From contig JBHGNT010000018.1 of the NCBI GenBank assembly GCA_043228905.1, forward strand, positions 4,588,001-4,652,000: DNA of 64,000 nt, read 5' to 3'. The position numbers and the translations under genes are program-made. Source of the stretch: Azolla caroliniana. Lineage: Eukaryota; Polypodiophyta. Below the pieces are notes generated by a model that was not told where the DNA came from, searched no databases, and worked only from the letters and a program-made list of their open reading frames with translations. This document shows, in pieces, positions 21,483-31,487 of this stretch; the stretch's first letter is position 1, and every line of letters begins with the position of its first letter.

Positions 21483-23852
21483 ATGGCACCCACGACTCAG
21501 AATCTTCAGGATTCGCTGCAGGTACAAAACCCTAGGAATAAGTTACCAAAACCGTTTCCAAAATGCAGCACAGACCATTATCGCTCTCCATCTTCATTGC
21601 TCTCAAGAATAGAAACCCCATCTCGCTCTCAACACGCGAAGCGCTCTTGCTCTCAAGTCCTCTTCCGCTCCCATAACCTCTCTGCTGGACTTCCACTTCC
21701 TGCTGCTCCTGCTGTAGCTCACCCTCGCCTCATCACTTTGCTTCACGCTTCCACACAGTCGAACTCAGCCTCCATCTCCACTATGCCTCTTACCGCCTCA
21801 GCAGAAACCCACGCCTGGCTCCAGGAACAAGGAATGGGCGGTTACCTGAAGATCATCGATGCTCCCGCGCACCCAGATGCCCAAACTGTGGCGAAACGTA
21901 TAAGTCCCGAAGCCATCACCAACAACGTGCTTCGGGCTGTTTTGAACTTGCAACGGGGAGGGAACCATGAGGTCGACATACCCCCGACATCAAAGATGAA
22001 GGCATACTTCAGTGAGTACTCAGCCACAGGGAAGGCATATCGCACGTATGGCGGACCCAACAAAGCTTTCGGGGAGATTGCTCGTATCTTGATGGAGTAT
22101 GCATTCGTGCATACGAACCCAACGAGCATGCCGCAGAACAAGGCAACCATCATCATCAGCGCTTATGAAGGAAACAGAATCGATTGGGGAATCATCACAG
22201 GCGAAGGGCTCCGCGCCGCCTTAGTTTCATTTCAGTCCGGTAAGAAGATGTTGTCTGTTCTTACCCACTTTTTGATGGTGCTATACCCACCCTCGTCGCT
22301 TCCTTCCCCTCGTGCACTCACATCCCCACCACCACCACGAAGGCAGAGAGAGAAATTCGTGGCCATTAGCCACGAAGCATGGGAGGAGCCCACATCGCCT
22401 TCACCCCCTGTCGCCGACCAAAAAACCGCATCGGCACCACCACCCGCCCAACCCCAACAAAAAAGGGTAGTTTCCGAGACCTGCCAAGAATGGGAGGGGG
22501 AGGTAGCCGCGGAAGACAACACGGCTGATGACGTCACCATTCGACAGCCATCCGAGCACAACCAAGAGGCGATGGCTCGCCTAAAAGAAGAAGCTTCCAA
22601 GCAAATGGCCGAGATAAGAGCCCAGGCCGACCGAAGGATACACGACCAGAACGAAGCACTGGGCCGGATACAAGCGCAAGCCGCGGCCAAGGAAGCCGAA
22701 CTCAAAAGCAAGCTAGAGGAATACGCAGCCACAGTGGTGAAGAAAGAGACGGAGGTTCTAGACCTACAGGCCGCACTCGACAATGCACACGACTGGAACC
22801 AGCGGCAGGAGGAAAGAAATCGCGAACGGGAGGAGAGGATGAACGTGGAGAATGTCGAGCTGCAGAGTCAGCGTACGACCCTTAAAGAGATGGCTGACGA
22901 GTTTTTCATCAAGTGCAAGCTACTTTCAGAGCAAAAAGACGCTTTATCGGATTCCTACTTCACCCTACAAGAAGAGAGAATCGTTGAACGAGAACAAATC
23001 CGGGCCACGTGTCAGAAAGAACGGGAGCAGGCCACCGAAGAACTCACCAAGCGTTACGAGCAAGCTCTCCAGCTCGTAACCGCGGATGCAAAGAACAGTC
23101 AGACCATCTATGAGCTAAAAGCACAGAAGATTCAGGCCGAGGTCGACGGCTTAAAACAGGAATTAGTAGCCATCCGAGCACAGCCCGGCATGGATGAGAC
23201 ACGCATCCGCATACTGCTCGAGAAACAGCGCCAGCACCTTACCAAAAAGGTCGAGGAAACATTTAGTCGCGCAGGAGACAAATGGGCAGCCCAAGCTGCC
23301 GAATTGCATATTTTACGCGCCGACGCCGAGAACCGACGGAAGGAGGGCCGCGGCTTCTACAAAATGGACGAAGCCAACATTCAAAACCTGCGTGCAGATT
23401 TAACCGAGGATTACCAGTCTCTGGCAAAATCTCACACCGCGGCAATCGAGCAACTAATGGAGGACTTCAATGACGGTCAGATGTTGTTTCGCCTGGAAGC
23501 AGAAGCCTTCGAACGAGAACGACTCGCAGCCATCCCCACCAGCCCTCCAACAGCCACAGAGCAGAAAGAAGAACCTCCCAGCGAGGAGATCACGGACATG
23601 GGACAGGAGGAACTTGCCCCGGCCAACCGACACCCCATGGACGTCCACACGGTACCAGAGCCTGTCGAAGGAGAGGCCAGCGCCCACGAACCCACACCCC
23701 CACCAGAAGAATCGGCCGCACCCGAGGCGGACAGCCGAGAAGATATGCCACCCCCGGACCAAACTCAAACCCTCGCACCGACAGTCCAACCAGACCACCC
23801 TTCTACCACCCCGGACCCCGAAAGCATCCTCAACATCTTAAAGGAGGAATGA
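21483..23852 (+). CDS. Gypsy third ORF: intact 789-codon coiled-coil protein
   Basis: An uninterrupted ORF in the sense direction between integrase and 3' LTR. The Met at 21783 (MPLTASAETHAWLQEQ) may be the real start, because the first 100 residues are Ser/Pro-rich and less protein-like. Residues about 101-260 form a compact globular segment (GYLKIIDAPAH, IARILMEYAFVHTN), residues 260-340 are Pro-rich, residues 360-660 are a long charged coiled coil, and the end is Pro/Glu-rich. No signal peptide or clear membrane segment, so it is not an obvious envelope protein. Such extra ORFs occur in Tat/Athila-type plant elements; function unknown. Confidence 0.8.
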   Translation: MAPTTQNLQDSLQVQNPRNKLPKPFPKCSTDHYRSPSSLLSRIETPSRSQHAKRSCSQVLFRSHNLSAGLPLPAAPAVAHPRLITLLHASTQSNSASISTMPLTASAETHAWLQEQGMGGYLKIIDAPAHPDAQTVAKRISPEAITNNVLRAVLNLQRGGNHEVDIPPTSKMKAYFSEYSATGKAYRTYGGPNKAFGEIARILMEYAFVHTNPTSMPQNKATIIISAYEGNRIDWGIITGEGLRAALVSFQSGKKMLSVLTHFLMVLYPPSSLPSPRALTSPPPPRRQREKFVAISHEAWEEPTSPSPPVADQKTASAPPPAQPQQKRVVSETCQEWEGEVAAEDNTADDVTIRQPSEHNQEAMARLKEEASKQMAEIRAQADRRIHDQNEALGRIQAQAAAKEAELKSKLEEYAATVVKKETEVLDLQAALDNAHDWNQRQEERNREREERMNVENVELQSQRTTLKEMADEFFIKCKLLSEQKDALSDSYFTLQEERIVEREQIRATCQKEREQATEELTKRYEQALQLVTADAKNSQTIYELKAQKIQAEVDGLKQELVAIRAQPGMDETRIRILLEKQRQHLTKKVEETFSRAGDKWAAQAAELHILRADAENRRKEGRGFYKMDEANIQNLRADLTEDYQSLAKSHTAAIEQLMEDFNDGQMLFRLEAEAFERERLAAIPTSPPTATEQKEEPPSEEITDMGQEELAPANRHPMDVHTVPEPVEGEASAHEPTPPPEESAAPEADSREDMPPPDQTQTLAPTVQPDHPSTTPDPESILNILKEE

Positions 23853-23950
23853 AACGAGGATCACGCCTAAAAGGCAATTTTTGTAATATTGTTAGTATTT
23901 TGTAAGTCGTGGGTCCGACGGACAAGGTCCTGTCCCACGGGCGTGCTAGG

Positions 23951-24404
23951 TGTTGTCCAGAGGACAAAAATGAAAAATTAGGAAATTAGCAAACGCCGAG
24001 TCCGAGTATCATGGGCCACCGATGGCTCGGCTGTGTGTAAGGGGAAAAGTTATTTAAACAAGGAGCAGTACCTCAGAAAGGGAGAGAAGAAAATTATAGG
24101 CGGAACCACTAGCTTATTCATTCGAATTAGATAAACTCGTAAGGTCACCGGCCATAGGCCGTGTTCTGTAATCCTTTTTTGCCATAGTAATATATCTTAT
24201 TTGTGCCTATTCGGCTACACGAGTCTGTGTTTCGATCTATACCTATGAGTTTCACGCCGCCACGTCTATCAAAACCTCGCTAGTGTTTTCTCTCTGAGCC
24301 CTGTATCTCTCTCGACGCCTCTGTACGAGCCTTCACGTACCACGCCCTTGAAGACCGATAGACGAAGATCTATCGAAGGTGTTCACCCAAAGGAACGGGT
24401 AACA
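23951..24404 (+). repeat. Gypsy 3' LTR
   Basis: 454 bp, 446 of which match the 5' LTR. All eight differences are transitions. The 98 bp between the ORF stop and the LTR contains no obvious polypurine tract beside the LTR (it ends GGGCGTGCTAGG), so the plus-strand primer is unclear. TSD GACAA follows at 24405-24409. Confidence 0.95.
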
Positions 24405-24409
24405 GACAA

Positions 24410-25321
24410 ACCGTCATCCATTTTACTACTCCCCGCTTCCTTTTTCAATATCTGTAAAGATTAATAAGGATTAGCCCCAAGCAATAACAGTGAATTAATT
24501 ATCTTACTAGTCGGCTTAAAAACATGTTTAGCAGACATTGTAGACAAACCATCTTTAATAACATCTTGTCAAGTAGGTGGATGTGCATCGACATTGCCAT
24601 TCGAACGTCTCTTCTGACAATCTCGACCTAAATGACCAAACTGTCGACACACAAAACATTGATCAGGCACCTTTTTCACAACCGATGGTTTATTTATAAG
24701 TAGATTAGGTAAAGAAATAGTTGCCGGCAAACGGATAGATCTTGGTGCAATTAGCCGAACTACTGGGACCCCACCCGCTCTATATGTTCCATAATCCTGT
24801 CCGTTACGCGTAGCAATAACCTTACCGAACAAAGCCCCAATACAAGGAAGAACATTCCTCCATTATTTCCTCAATCCAGGAAATATTGTCGTGAAAACCA
24901 TACTAGATTCTTGATCTTGCAATATTATGCGACCATTTATGAAAAGATAGCCATGCACCTTCCACGCCCGTCTCCTTAATCGCCAATAGCTTTGTGACGA
25001 ACTCATCAGCAAACTCCACATGGTAACATCCTTGAGACATGAATTGAATGTCGAGGATGTTATCCGCTTCCTCCGAGAAAACAGCGTATAAGGTATGATG
25101 GAGTTCTGATCTATTCAATCTTGCACCTTGTACCTGCACTACCAAGGAAAAAACCTGTAAGCGTTGTAGTTCTCACCCAAAACTGTGAGTTTATCCTCCT
25201 CTGACAACACAAGGTCGACTTGCTCATCACATAGATGAGGCGAAAGTTTGGGGGGTGCACCGGACTCCCCTGTACGCATATTCTCGTTAATTTCAATATT
25301 AATTTCTAAAGTTATTCTCAT
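24410..25321 (-). pseudogene. LINE A ORF1: DUF4283 domain and zinc knuckle
   Basis: The probable ATG is at 25321-25319. The first 60 residues (DEQVDLVLSEEDKLTVLGEN) change frame near 25140 into a DUF4283-type RNA-binding domain with GCYHVEFADEFVTKLLAIKE. After a gap the CCHC knuckle CFVCRQFGHLGRDC (about 24610-24660) appears. This is the standard ORF1 of plant L1 elements, which binds element RNA. The Gypsy insertion at 24404/15334 cuts it shortly after the knuckle. Confidence 0.75.
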
Positions 25322-25396
25322 TTTTTAGTGAAATATCATGTTGTCATATTCTTGTGTGGAGAGTCGCCCATTAACAAAGAGGAATTCCATAAATGA

Positions 25397-25493
25397 GGGG
25401 GGGGGGGGGGGGGGGGGCTGGATAGCCAAAATGGGGGGGCAAATAACGCTTTCCATAAATAATGAATACAAAAGTATGGTATTTACCATACTT
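25397..25493. repeat. Run of 21 G, a second G run and a short palindrome
   Basis: 25397-25417 is 21 consecutive G. Seven more G occur at about 25433-25439. At 25472-25493 lies a palindrome with 10-bp arms AAGTATGGTA and TACCATACTT around two bases. G runs of this length are rare and hard to sequence, so the exact length may be unreliable. Confidence 0.85.
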
Positions 25494-25519
25494 CTAGGGG
25501 TGTTCACCATACTCGAATG

Positions 25520-27300
25520 ATTGAAACATCACGAATTTGAATGCACGTATGGTTCATACTATGGTTCTTTTACACTATGTATTGTGAGGAATAATCAACA
25601 AACGAACCTTAGCTTTTATTTTACTCATGAAAATCACATGCCAAATGTACACCAATTACACTATTCAAAATATCGAGATGCCAAAGATCAATAATGTAGG
25701 ATAAATAAGAGGATAACAATCTCTATTCACAAATATTCAATGGACTAGATAGTATATAACTTAAATTATGGCCGTACTGATGTCATGTGAGCATTTGTGA
25801 CAAAATGATCAAGGAAAATAAACCAATTTTTGTGAAATTGAAACATTCATTTGAAAGACATGGTCGTTTATTGTTACTATTAATTATTATATTACATTTG
25901 ATATAGAATGTTTGTTTAAAGGTATCTCAAGTTTCATGATGTGTTTTGGCTTTCAAGTGCTTGTTCAATGATTAATTGATCAGTTGTCATTTGGACTCAA
26001 AGTGTAATGGTATCCGGGTCGTTAATTGAAATTGTATTTGAAAATGCATGGTTGTCTCGGAATCCAAAACCAATGAATTATTAGTACTATATAAAATCAA
26101 AGATACGATCGATTGGGTACATGTCATTGGTATGTAATTAATTATACATTTGCATTTTGCATTTAATACCTTGTAAATGTAAATGTGGTATCGAGTCATG
26201 TTAATTTCTAAATGAGTAATGATGTCTTTAATGAAGCAATAACTTATTAAGACCATGTTGACGCAAATAATCAATTGTTAATAATCCAATGAAGATCGAG
26301 GGACTCTTCTCTAGGAAGAAAAGGTACTTATTCTATTGATGACTAATTTATTCGATGAAAGGCTAGTGCCATGGACTATATTTTATCCTTACCTTCTACT
26401 TATATGTGCCTAAAACTATAATACCACGGTTTTTACATTGGTTTAGTGATTTCCTCACATACTCAAACCAAGCATGATTGAATCCCATCATCCCGATTCC
26501 GTCATATTAAAGCATCTATCAATGGTCAAAATCATATGCACCAAGAAGATTATTTGAATCATGTATATGTAATAGTCATTTAAGTCCTTCAAGGTACATC
26601 CTAACACACAAAGTTATTCAAATAACCTTCCATTGCTTAAAGCAAAGTAATTAACAATAATTTATGCTTTGCACTTCAATTAGTTCCAATCACTTGCAAC
26701 ATCTTTGATGAAGTTAGTAATTTCCACAATAAACTAGGAAGTGCTTCAAGATCTACACCCTTACATAATATAGAGCACAACAAATTTACCAGGATGGCAG
26801 AGGTAAGGGACACGATAAACTAACATGTATCACTAGAACCTCATATTTATGATGCAAATGTCAAGTTTGGTCATAATTTTATGTTAGCAATGGTAAAATA
26901 TCAAAATCTTAGCAGATTTATAGTCATATATGTAAACCACATGTTACCCACAAAGCAATACCTGATTTATTTGTTGAAAATTTTGAATTATTGGATACCG
27001 TATCTATACTTCATGTAGATGTTTATGCTTTGGTGTTCAATGGGCTAGTAAAAGGCATAAGGGACTAAAGAATCATTTAGAGTTCTCAATTTCATTCAAG
27101 AGTATGTGATTAATTTCATTTAGATGTAGTAGGCTTTTAGTCAAGAAGGTTAAGGTTATCCAAAAGTGATTTAAGGGATTACATGAACCTAGAGGACCTT
27201 GACAATATGAAAACAGAAGAAAGTGGCAAAGAAACCCCATCCATTCCCGTAAATGTGAAAAAGTGAACGGTCACATCAAAATCAAAATCAATCAAGAAAA
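25520..27300. other. AT-rich interval without a recognisable gene
   Basis: Short ORFs only. No domain, no tRNA and no clear terminal repeats were seen. A local repeat of AAAAGCGATTTGTAC/AAAAGCAATTTGTAC lies near 27298 and 27362. Confidence 0.5.
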
Positions 27301-27720
27301 GCGATTTGTACTTTCTTTTAGTCTTGTTTAAAAATCCAATATCCCATGTACATTATTGAGAAAAGCAATTTGTACGGATTGTTGGTCTCATGGATCATGT
27401 AGCTCCCTATGAATGTTAACACATCAACATCTATCCATTTTATGAGCTCCTTGAAATAATGCCTCCCCAAACCATAGTTCCATAAAGCAAAGCTTGCATC
27501 ACAAATATGGCAAATACTAATGTTCCAATCTTGCGCATACGAGTTATGGTCAAATTGGTTGATGTTATTAAACTCATACTATTGGCTTGTGTTGTCTTCC
27601 ATTCTTCTATTTACACATGTATCCTAAGCATGTTGATTAGGTATGTAAACTCCAAGGCATTTGAGATTGCGAACCACTTCTTCATATTTCAAATTAGACA
27701 ATGACTATCATCAAGACTTT
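27300..27720 (-). pseudogene. Old LINE RT-downstream fragment
   Basis: On the minus strand, with several stops, the conceptual product contains RNLKCLGVYIPNQHA, ALWNYGLGRHYFKELIKWID and FIGSYMIHETNNPYKLLF. These correspond to the segment after the RT palm in L1-type ORF2 (the 'KYLGV', 'LWNYG' region). It is short, strongly diverged and not contiguous with its neighbour at 27783. Confidence 0.45.
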
Positions 27721-27782
27721 GGTCTTACCATGTGGAGCGAATGAAAAGAATAGATTTTTTTATCGTCGACGAGAAATCCAAA

Positions 27783-28350
27783 TTAGACATATGGGACTAA
27801 TAAACATATAATGAACGGGGTTACTACTCCATAGTGAAAACTCTCCATGTGAAAATAATAACGCCCACATATGTGCTCACACTTCTTTGTGGAGATTTGA
27901 GTATGACACTTGAAATTATCATGCCCTTCTAACAAGTTCTCCATTAGGTTTTCATTGGATATCTTTATACTTGGTTGATGATGATGCCATGATGCTACCT
28001 CAACATGTAACTTGGTGACCAAGTTTGAAAAAGTGTTAAGGCTCTTTGAGAGCCAAGGTTCATGGGGGTAGAAATATGCAATTGGATATGTTCTAGCATT
28101 TTCACCTTATATTGGGGCCAACATTGAGGGTTTGCATTTGCACTATAATATTCCAGTTATGACATTTTAACATCTTGTTACTTCATCCTTAGTGGGCTAA
28201 TAATCTATCTTTTGGATTATCATGTGCTTCATAGCATCACCTAAGAGCTCCAATAGATCTTTTATCCCCGATCTTTTAAACCATTCTATAATCTCAAGCA
28301 CCCAACAAGACGAGAGGATTTTGCCCTTATTAGCTTTTTGTACCTTGCAT
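27783..28350 (-). pseudogene. Diverged copy of the 38.2-38.9 kb LINE tail
   Basis: The minus-strand product includes ILSSCWVLEIIEWFKRSGIK and, further on, EVASWHHHQ. They align with ILSSDWVVDIRKWFRRWGLD and EVASWYQN in the fragment at 38269-39006. The nucleotide stretch CCAACATTGAGGGTT is shared (about 28120 and 38650). It is more decayed than that copy and its zinc-binding cysteines are lost. Confidence 0.55.
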
Positions 28351-29640
28351 CTCATGTTGCAAGCTTGTTCCACCTCTTCATTACAGAATTCACCAATTTG
28401 ATCTTTCCTTTTGCTCGTGTTATCTCCATGCTAACTTTGGTTGGATTTTAAACATTTGTGTATTCTTCCTTTCTTGCATTGGTTAATATTGCTTCATTCT
28501 CCTTGCCATGATTTGATATTGATACAATGTGTGAGGACTTTTTTATTTTTATCTTTTGTAGGCTTGAACATTTTTGAGATGAGCTTTGCATTCTTCATCA
28601 AAACCAAGCATTTCATGGGAAACTAAGCATTTGATGTCCAAATACACATGCACTAAAATATTGATACATTGCCTTGAGAGTGACATCCTTTTATTTCTCC
28701 CAATTGTTTTTCATATCTTTACTAATGGAGAGGTTAATGGCATGACTCTTAACCTCATTTGCAAATAAATTAACCTTTTGAAGGACACATAATGTACTTC
28801 TTTTGCTTTTGTGTTCTAATGGATCAATCAACGTGCAAGTATGAGGGCTTGTGGTTTGAGTTCGATGGCCTTGGGCCAATTTCAAATGTATTTAGCATGA
28901 ATGCATCACACTCTTTCACTAATACATAGTCAATTACACTTCATTCAGAAACTAAAAGCCATGTCAAAACATTATCATTGGAAATGCATGGGTACAATTG
29001 AGAAATTTTCAGGTTTGCGTAGTTAAGCATGTGTAAGAAACCTAGTACCTAAGGTTGTGTAAACAATTGCTAATGTTTTTGGGCAAGGAGAGAGCATTTC
29101 TATCTAATAACAACAATTTGCTTCCTTTTCACTTTCACAAAACTTTTTAACATCTAATGCATCCTTTAAAGCAGATTTAGATGCACTAACTTCATTAACA
29201 TTTTCTTCATGTATCTTCTCAATAAGACCATCTCTCCATTTTATCATGATTACATCTTCTTTTATCCCTAGGCTAGATTTTATTTCAACATTTACTTTAA
29301 TTAATGATTCTTTCTCAACTTCTAAGATTAACATTTTGGTCTCTCATTCAAACATTTGAATATCTTGGATTTGGGATGTTAATTTCTTCATAGCAAATAA
29401 CTTCTCTTTCAAATATTTAATCTCCATTACCTATGAATCCAATGTATATTAAAGCACCATTTCCCTCATTACAATCATACTTCATTCAATAATTTTATCA
29501 TTATTCCTATAAAGACAATACATACTCATGGTTGCAATTGTTTCAAATGAGCAATCAAAACTTTCAAACACATTATCAACCTTTGATGTCCTTCAAGCCA
29601 TGTCGACACTATCTCAATTCTCTCCGAGCATTGTTTAGTA
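28351..29640. other. AT-rich interval without a recognisable gene
   Basis: No conserved domain seen. A 76-codon minus-strand ORF at 29104-29334 is Lys/Glu-rich and could be helical but matches nothing I know. Polypurine/polypyrimidine content rises toward 29650. Confidence 0.45.
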
Positions 29641-29646
29641 TATGAT

Positions 29647-29649
<3 letters not shown>

Positions 29650-29678
<29 letters not shown>
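29650..29678. repeat. (TC)n microsatellite at the 3' end of LINE B
   Basis: 29 bases of TC repeat. On the minus strand it follows directly after the probable end of LINE B (CTTTTACC then AG repeats), so it may be the element's tail or its insertion site. Confidence 0.8.
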
Positions 29679-29681
<3 letters not shown>

Positions 29682-29760
29682 AAAAGCACACAATTATATT
29701 AATTGTATGTAAAATCCAATTAGTTACAACACTTATTAGTCTCCTCTACCTATCATATGC

Positions 29761-30601
29761 CTATGTAGGGAGAGGGACGTTTTGTAATGCTATTAAAAAA
29801 CCTGAATATGCATTTGAGGAAATGATCCCCATACGCTTTAACATCCAAAAATTCCACATTAGAATACCTTTAAGCTTCTTTATATAGGCTTTCACCCCAT
29901 GTCTATTATCAAACATGAAAGCATTATGCATATTCCAATTGCGTTGTAGACCCCAATAACATAAGAATTGGAACAATATCTCCATCTCATCATTTGAACC
30001 ATTTTGAACATATAAAAAACCCATTGTTGAGGTCTCAAACAACAATGGGTTAAAACTTGCCAAATGTCTGATAAATACTTCCAAATGGTACACGCCATAT
30101 GACATTTAATGAACCTATGTGTACTATCCTCCAATGGAACAGTGCAAAGAAACAAGTGCTTGACCCTAGTCCTTGCCTCTTTAAGGCCGAACCTAATGGG
30201 AGCCCACCAATCATGACTCTCTATATGAATACCTTTGCAGGAAATGGTAGATGGGAATGCCAACTACGTTGTAATATTTTCCACCAACTTGCATCTGACT
30301 TACATACATTCCACAACTTCGCAGCTTTAGGAGATAACCAACATAATGATGCCATCACATGATGATACAATATATTTGTAGTGACTTGTAACAAGCGTGT
30401 ACCATCTTGTAACCGCCAATCCACCCAAGGTGCAAAATTTGTTTTCAATAACAAAGATCCTTGCAATAATGGTATATCTTGTAATTTCTCCCATATAAAT
30501 CCATAATTTGGGGGAATACAGAACCATCGCTTGGCATCTTCAAAATCCGACAACCTTTGAGATTCGTTATCAACCACATCTTCCAAATGTACAATCCCCA
30601 A
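29761..30601 (-). pseudogene. LINE B ORF2 zinc-binding and C-terminal region
   Basis: zf-RVT signature HLFLCTVPLEDSTHRFIKCH (about 30100-30165) keeps C...H...C spacing. A frame change leads to NWNMHNAFMFD and a C-terminus ending ...LPT. The related LINE piece at 48.7 kb has CFFCIVHVEDSTHCFILC in the same place. Confidence 0.7.
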
Positions 30602-31451
30602 TCGAAATAAGCGATCGAATTGGGGATCTTAACTTCTCTTTCCCATGCCAAAACAACAGTCGAGAAGAAATAAGCAATTCATTTTGTAATGAATTACAAT
30701 ATTCTCGATCACTTGATGGTCCCCATTCAAAAAGAGATAATGCATCTTGCCACGATCTTACCAAATGTTGTCCACGTACAGAATGTCGAATCTTTAGAGG
30801 AATACTTCCATTCAGTAATGACCACCAAGATGCTTGAATCTTTGTTTTCCCGTGCACCAATCCTTCATGCTCAATAAAATATTGCATCATAGATATCCAT
30901 GGGGATCGAATTGGGGATCTTAACTTCTCTTTCCCATGCCAAAACAACAGTCGAGAAGAAATAAGCAATTCATTTTGTAATGAATTACAATATTCTCGAT
31001 CACTTGATGGTCCCCATTCAAAAAGAGATAATGCATCTTGCCACGATCTTACCAAATGTTGTCCACGTACAGAATGTCGAATCTTTAGAGGAATACTTCC
31101 ATTCAGTAATGACCACCAAGATGCTTGAATCTTTGTTTTCCCGTGCACCAATCCTTCATGCTCAATAAAATATTGCATCATAGATATCCATGGTTGATCT
31201 TGTTGACATATATCTTGTAATAATGCAAATCTACGAGCCATCAAATGCCTTTCCAAATCCAATATTGCTGCACCACCTAACCTTTTAGGAGTAGCCAAAT
31301 GGTCCCATGAAATCCATGTAACTCCCATCATTTCTCCCTTCCAGCACAACATGAACCAAATACGTTGTAGAATGTTTTGTGATGCCTTCTTAGACCAAGG
31401 TAGTAAAGGCAAAAAATATAATAACATGGGTATCAAGATACATTGCACCAC
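30570..31451 (-). pseudogene. LINE B RT C-terminal region with an exact internal duplication
   Basis: Open for 293 codons. It begins with the post-RT motif LPLLPWSKKASQNILQRIWF and contains LGGAAILDLERHLMARRF. A 97-residue block starting PWISMMQYFIEHEGLVHGK is present twice in tandem without difference. The duplication is a multiple of three, so the frame stayed open. Confidence 0.8.
30613..31194. repeat. Perfect 291-bp tandem duplication
   Basis: 30613-30903 and 30904-31194 appear identical over all 291 bases. Both copies give the same 62-codon ORFs on the plus strand. Identity implies a very recent event or an assembly artefact. Confidence 0.9.
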
Positions 31452-31487
31452 TTTGAGTCGTACATGAAAGGGTCATAATTGAGACTT

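Larger units (their letters stand above)
15334..24404 (+). mobile_element. Full-length Ty3/Gypsy element with an extra ORF
   Basis: The 9,071-bp element has 454-bp LTRs beginning TGTTGTCC and ending GGTAACA, and a 5-bp duplication. The order gag, protease, RT, RNase H, integrase puts it in Ty3/Gypsy, and an extra ORF between pol and the 3' LTR recalls the Tat/Athila-type plant lineages. The LTRs differ at 8 of 454 positions, all transitions, so the insertion is fairly recent. Gag-pol carries seven stops and a frameshift, while the downstream ORF is open. It is more GC-rich than the surrounding LINE. Confidence 0.95.
10586..25321 (-). mobile_element. L1-type LINE A, split by two later insertions
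   Basis: Minus-strand order is ORF1 (25321-24412 and 15333-14902), endonuclease (14810-about 14100), RT (about 14070-12779), then RT C-terminal and zinc-binding regions (12457-10586). A Gypsy element (15334-24404) interrupts ORF1 and a ~560-bp LTR-like sequence (about 11627-12185) interrupts the 3' part. Removing each insertion brings LINE codons together again: around the second, minus-strand codons for YRWS meet DESPIMSVAKQ. The copy has many stops and an internal deletion in RT, so it is dead and older than both insertions. Confidence 0.8.

Noticed and set aside
22232-22783. Minus-strand ORF of 183 codons inside the Gypsy third ORF
   Set aside because: Antisense to a long coiled-coil frame; Ser/Ala-rich composition is what the reverse of Glu/Lys/Gln codons gives.
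25325-25510. ORF with a Pro run
   Set aside because: The Pro run is the complement of the 21-G tract.
29104-29334. 76-codon Lys/Glu-rich ORF
   Set aside because: No homology recognised, no neighbouring gene structure, composition typical of AT-rich noncoding DNA.
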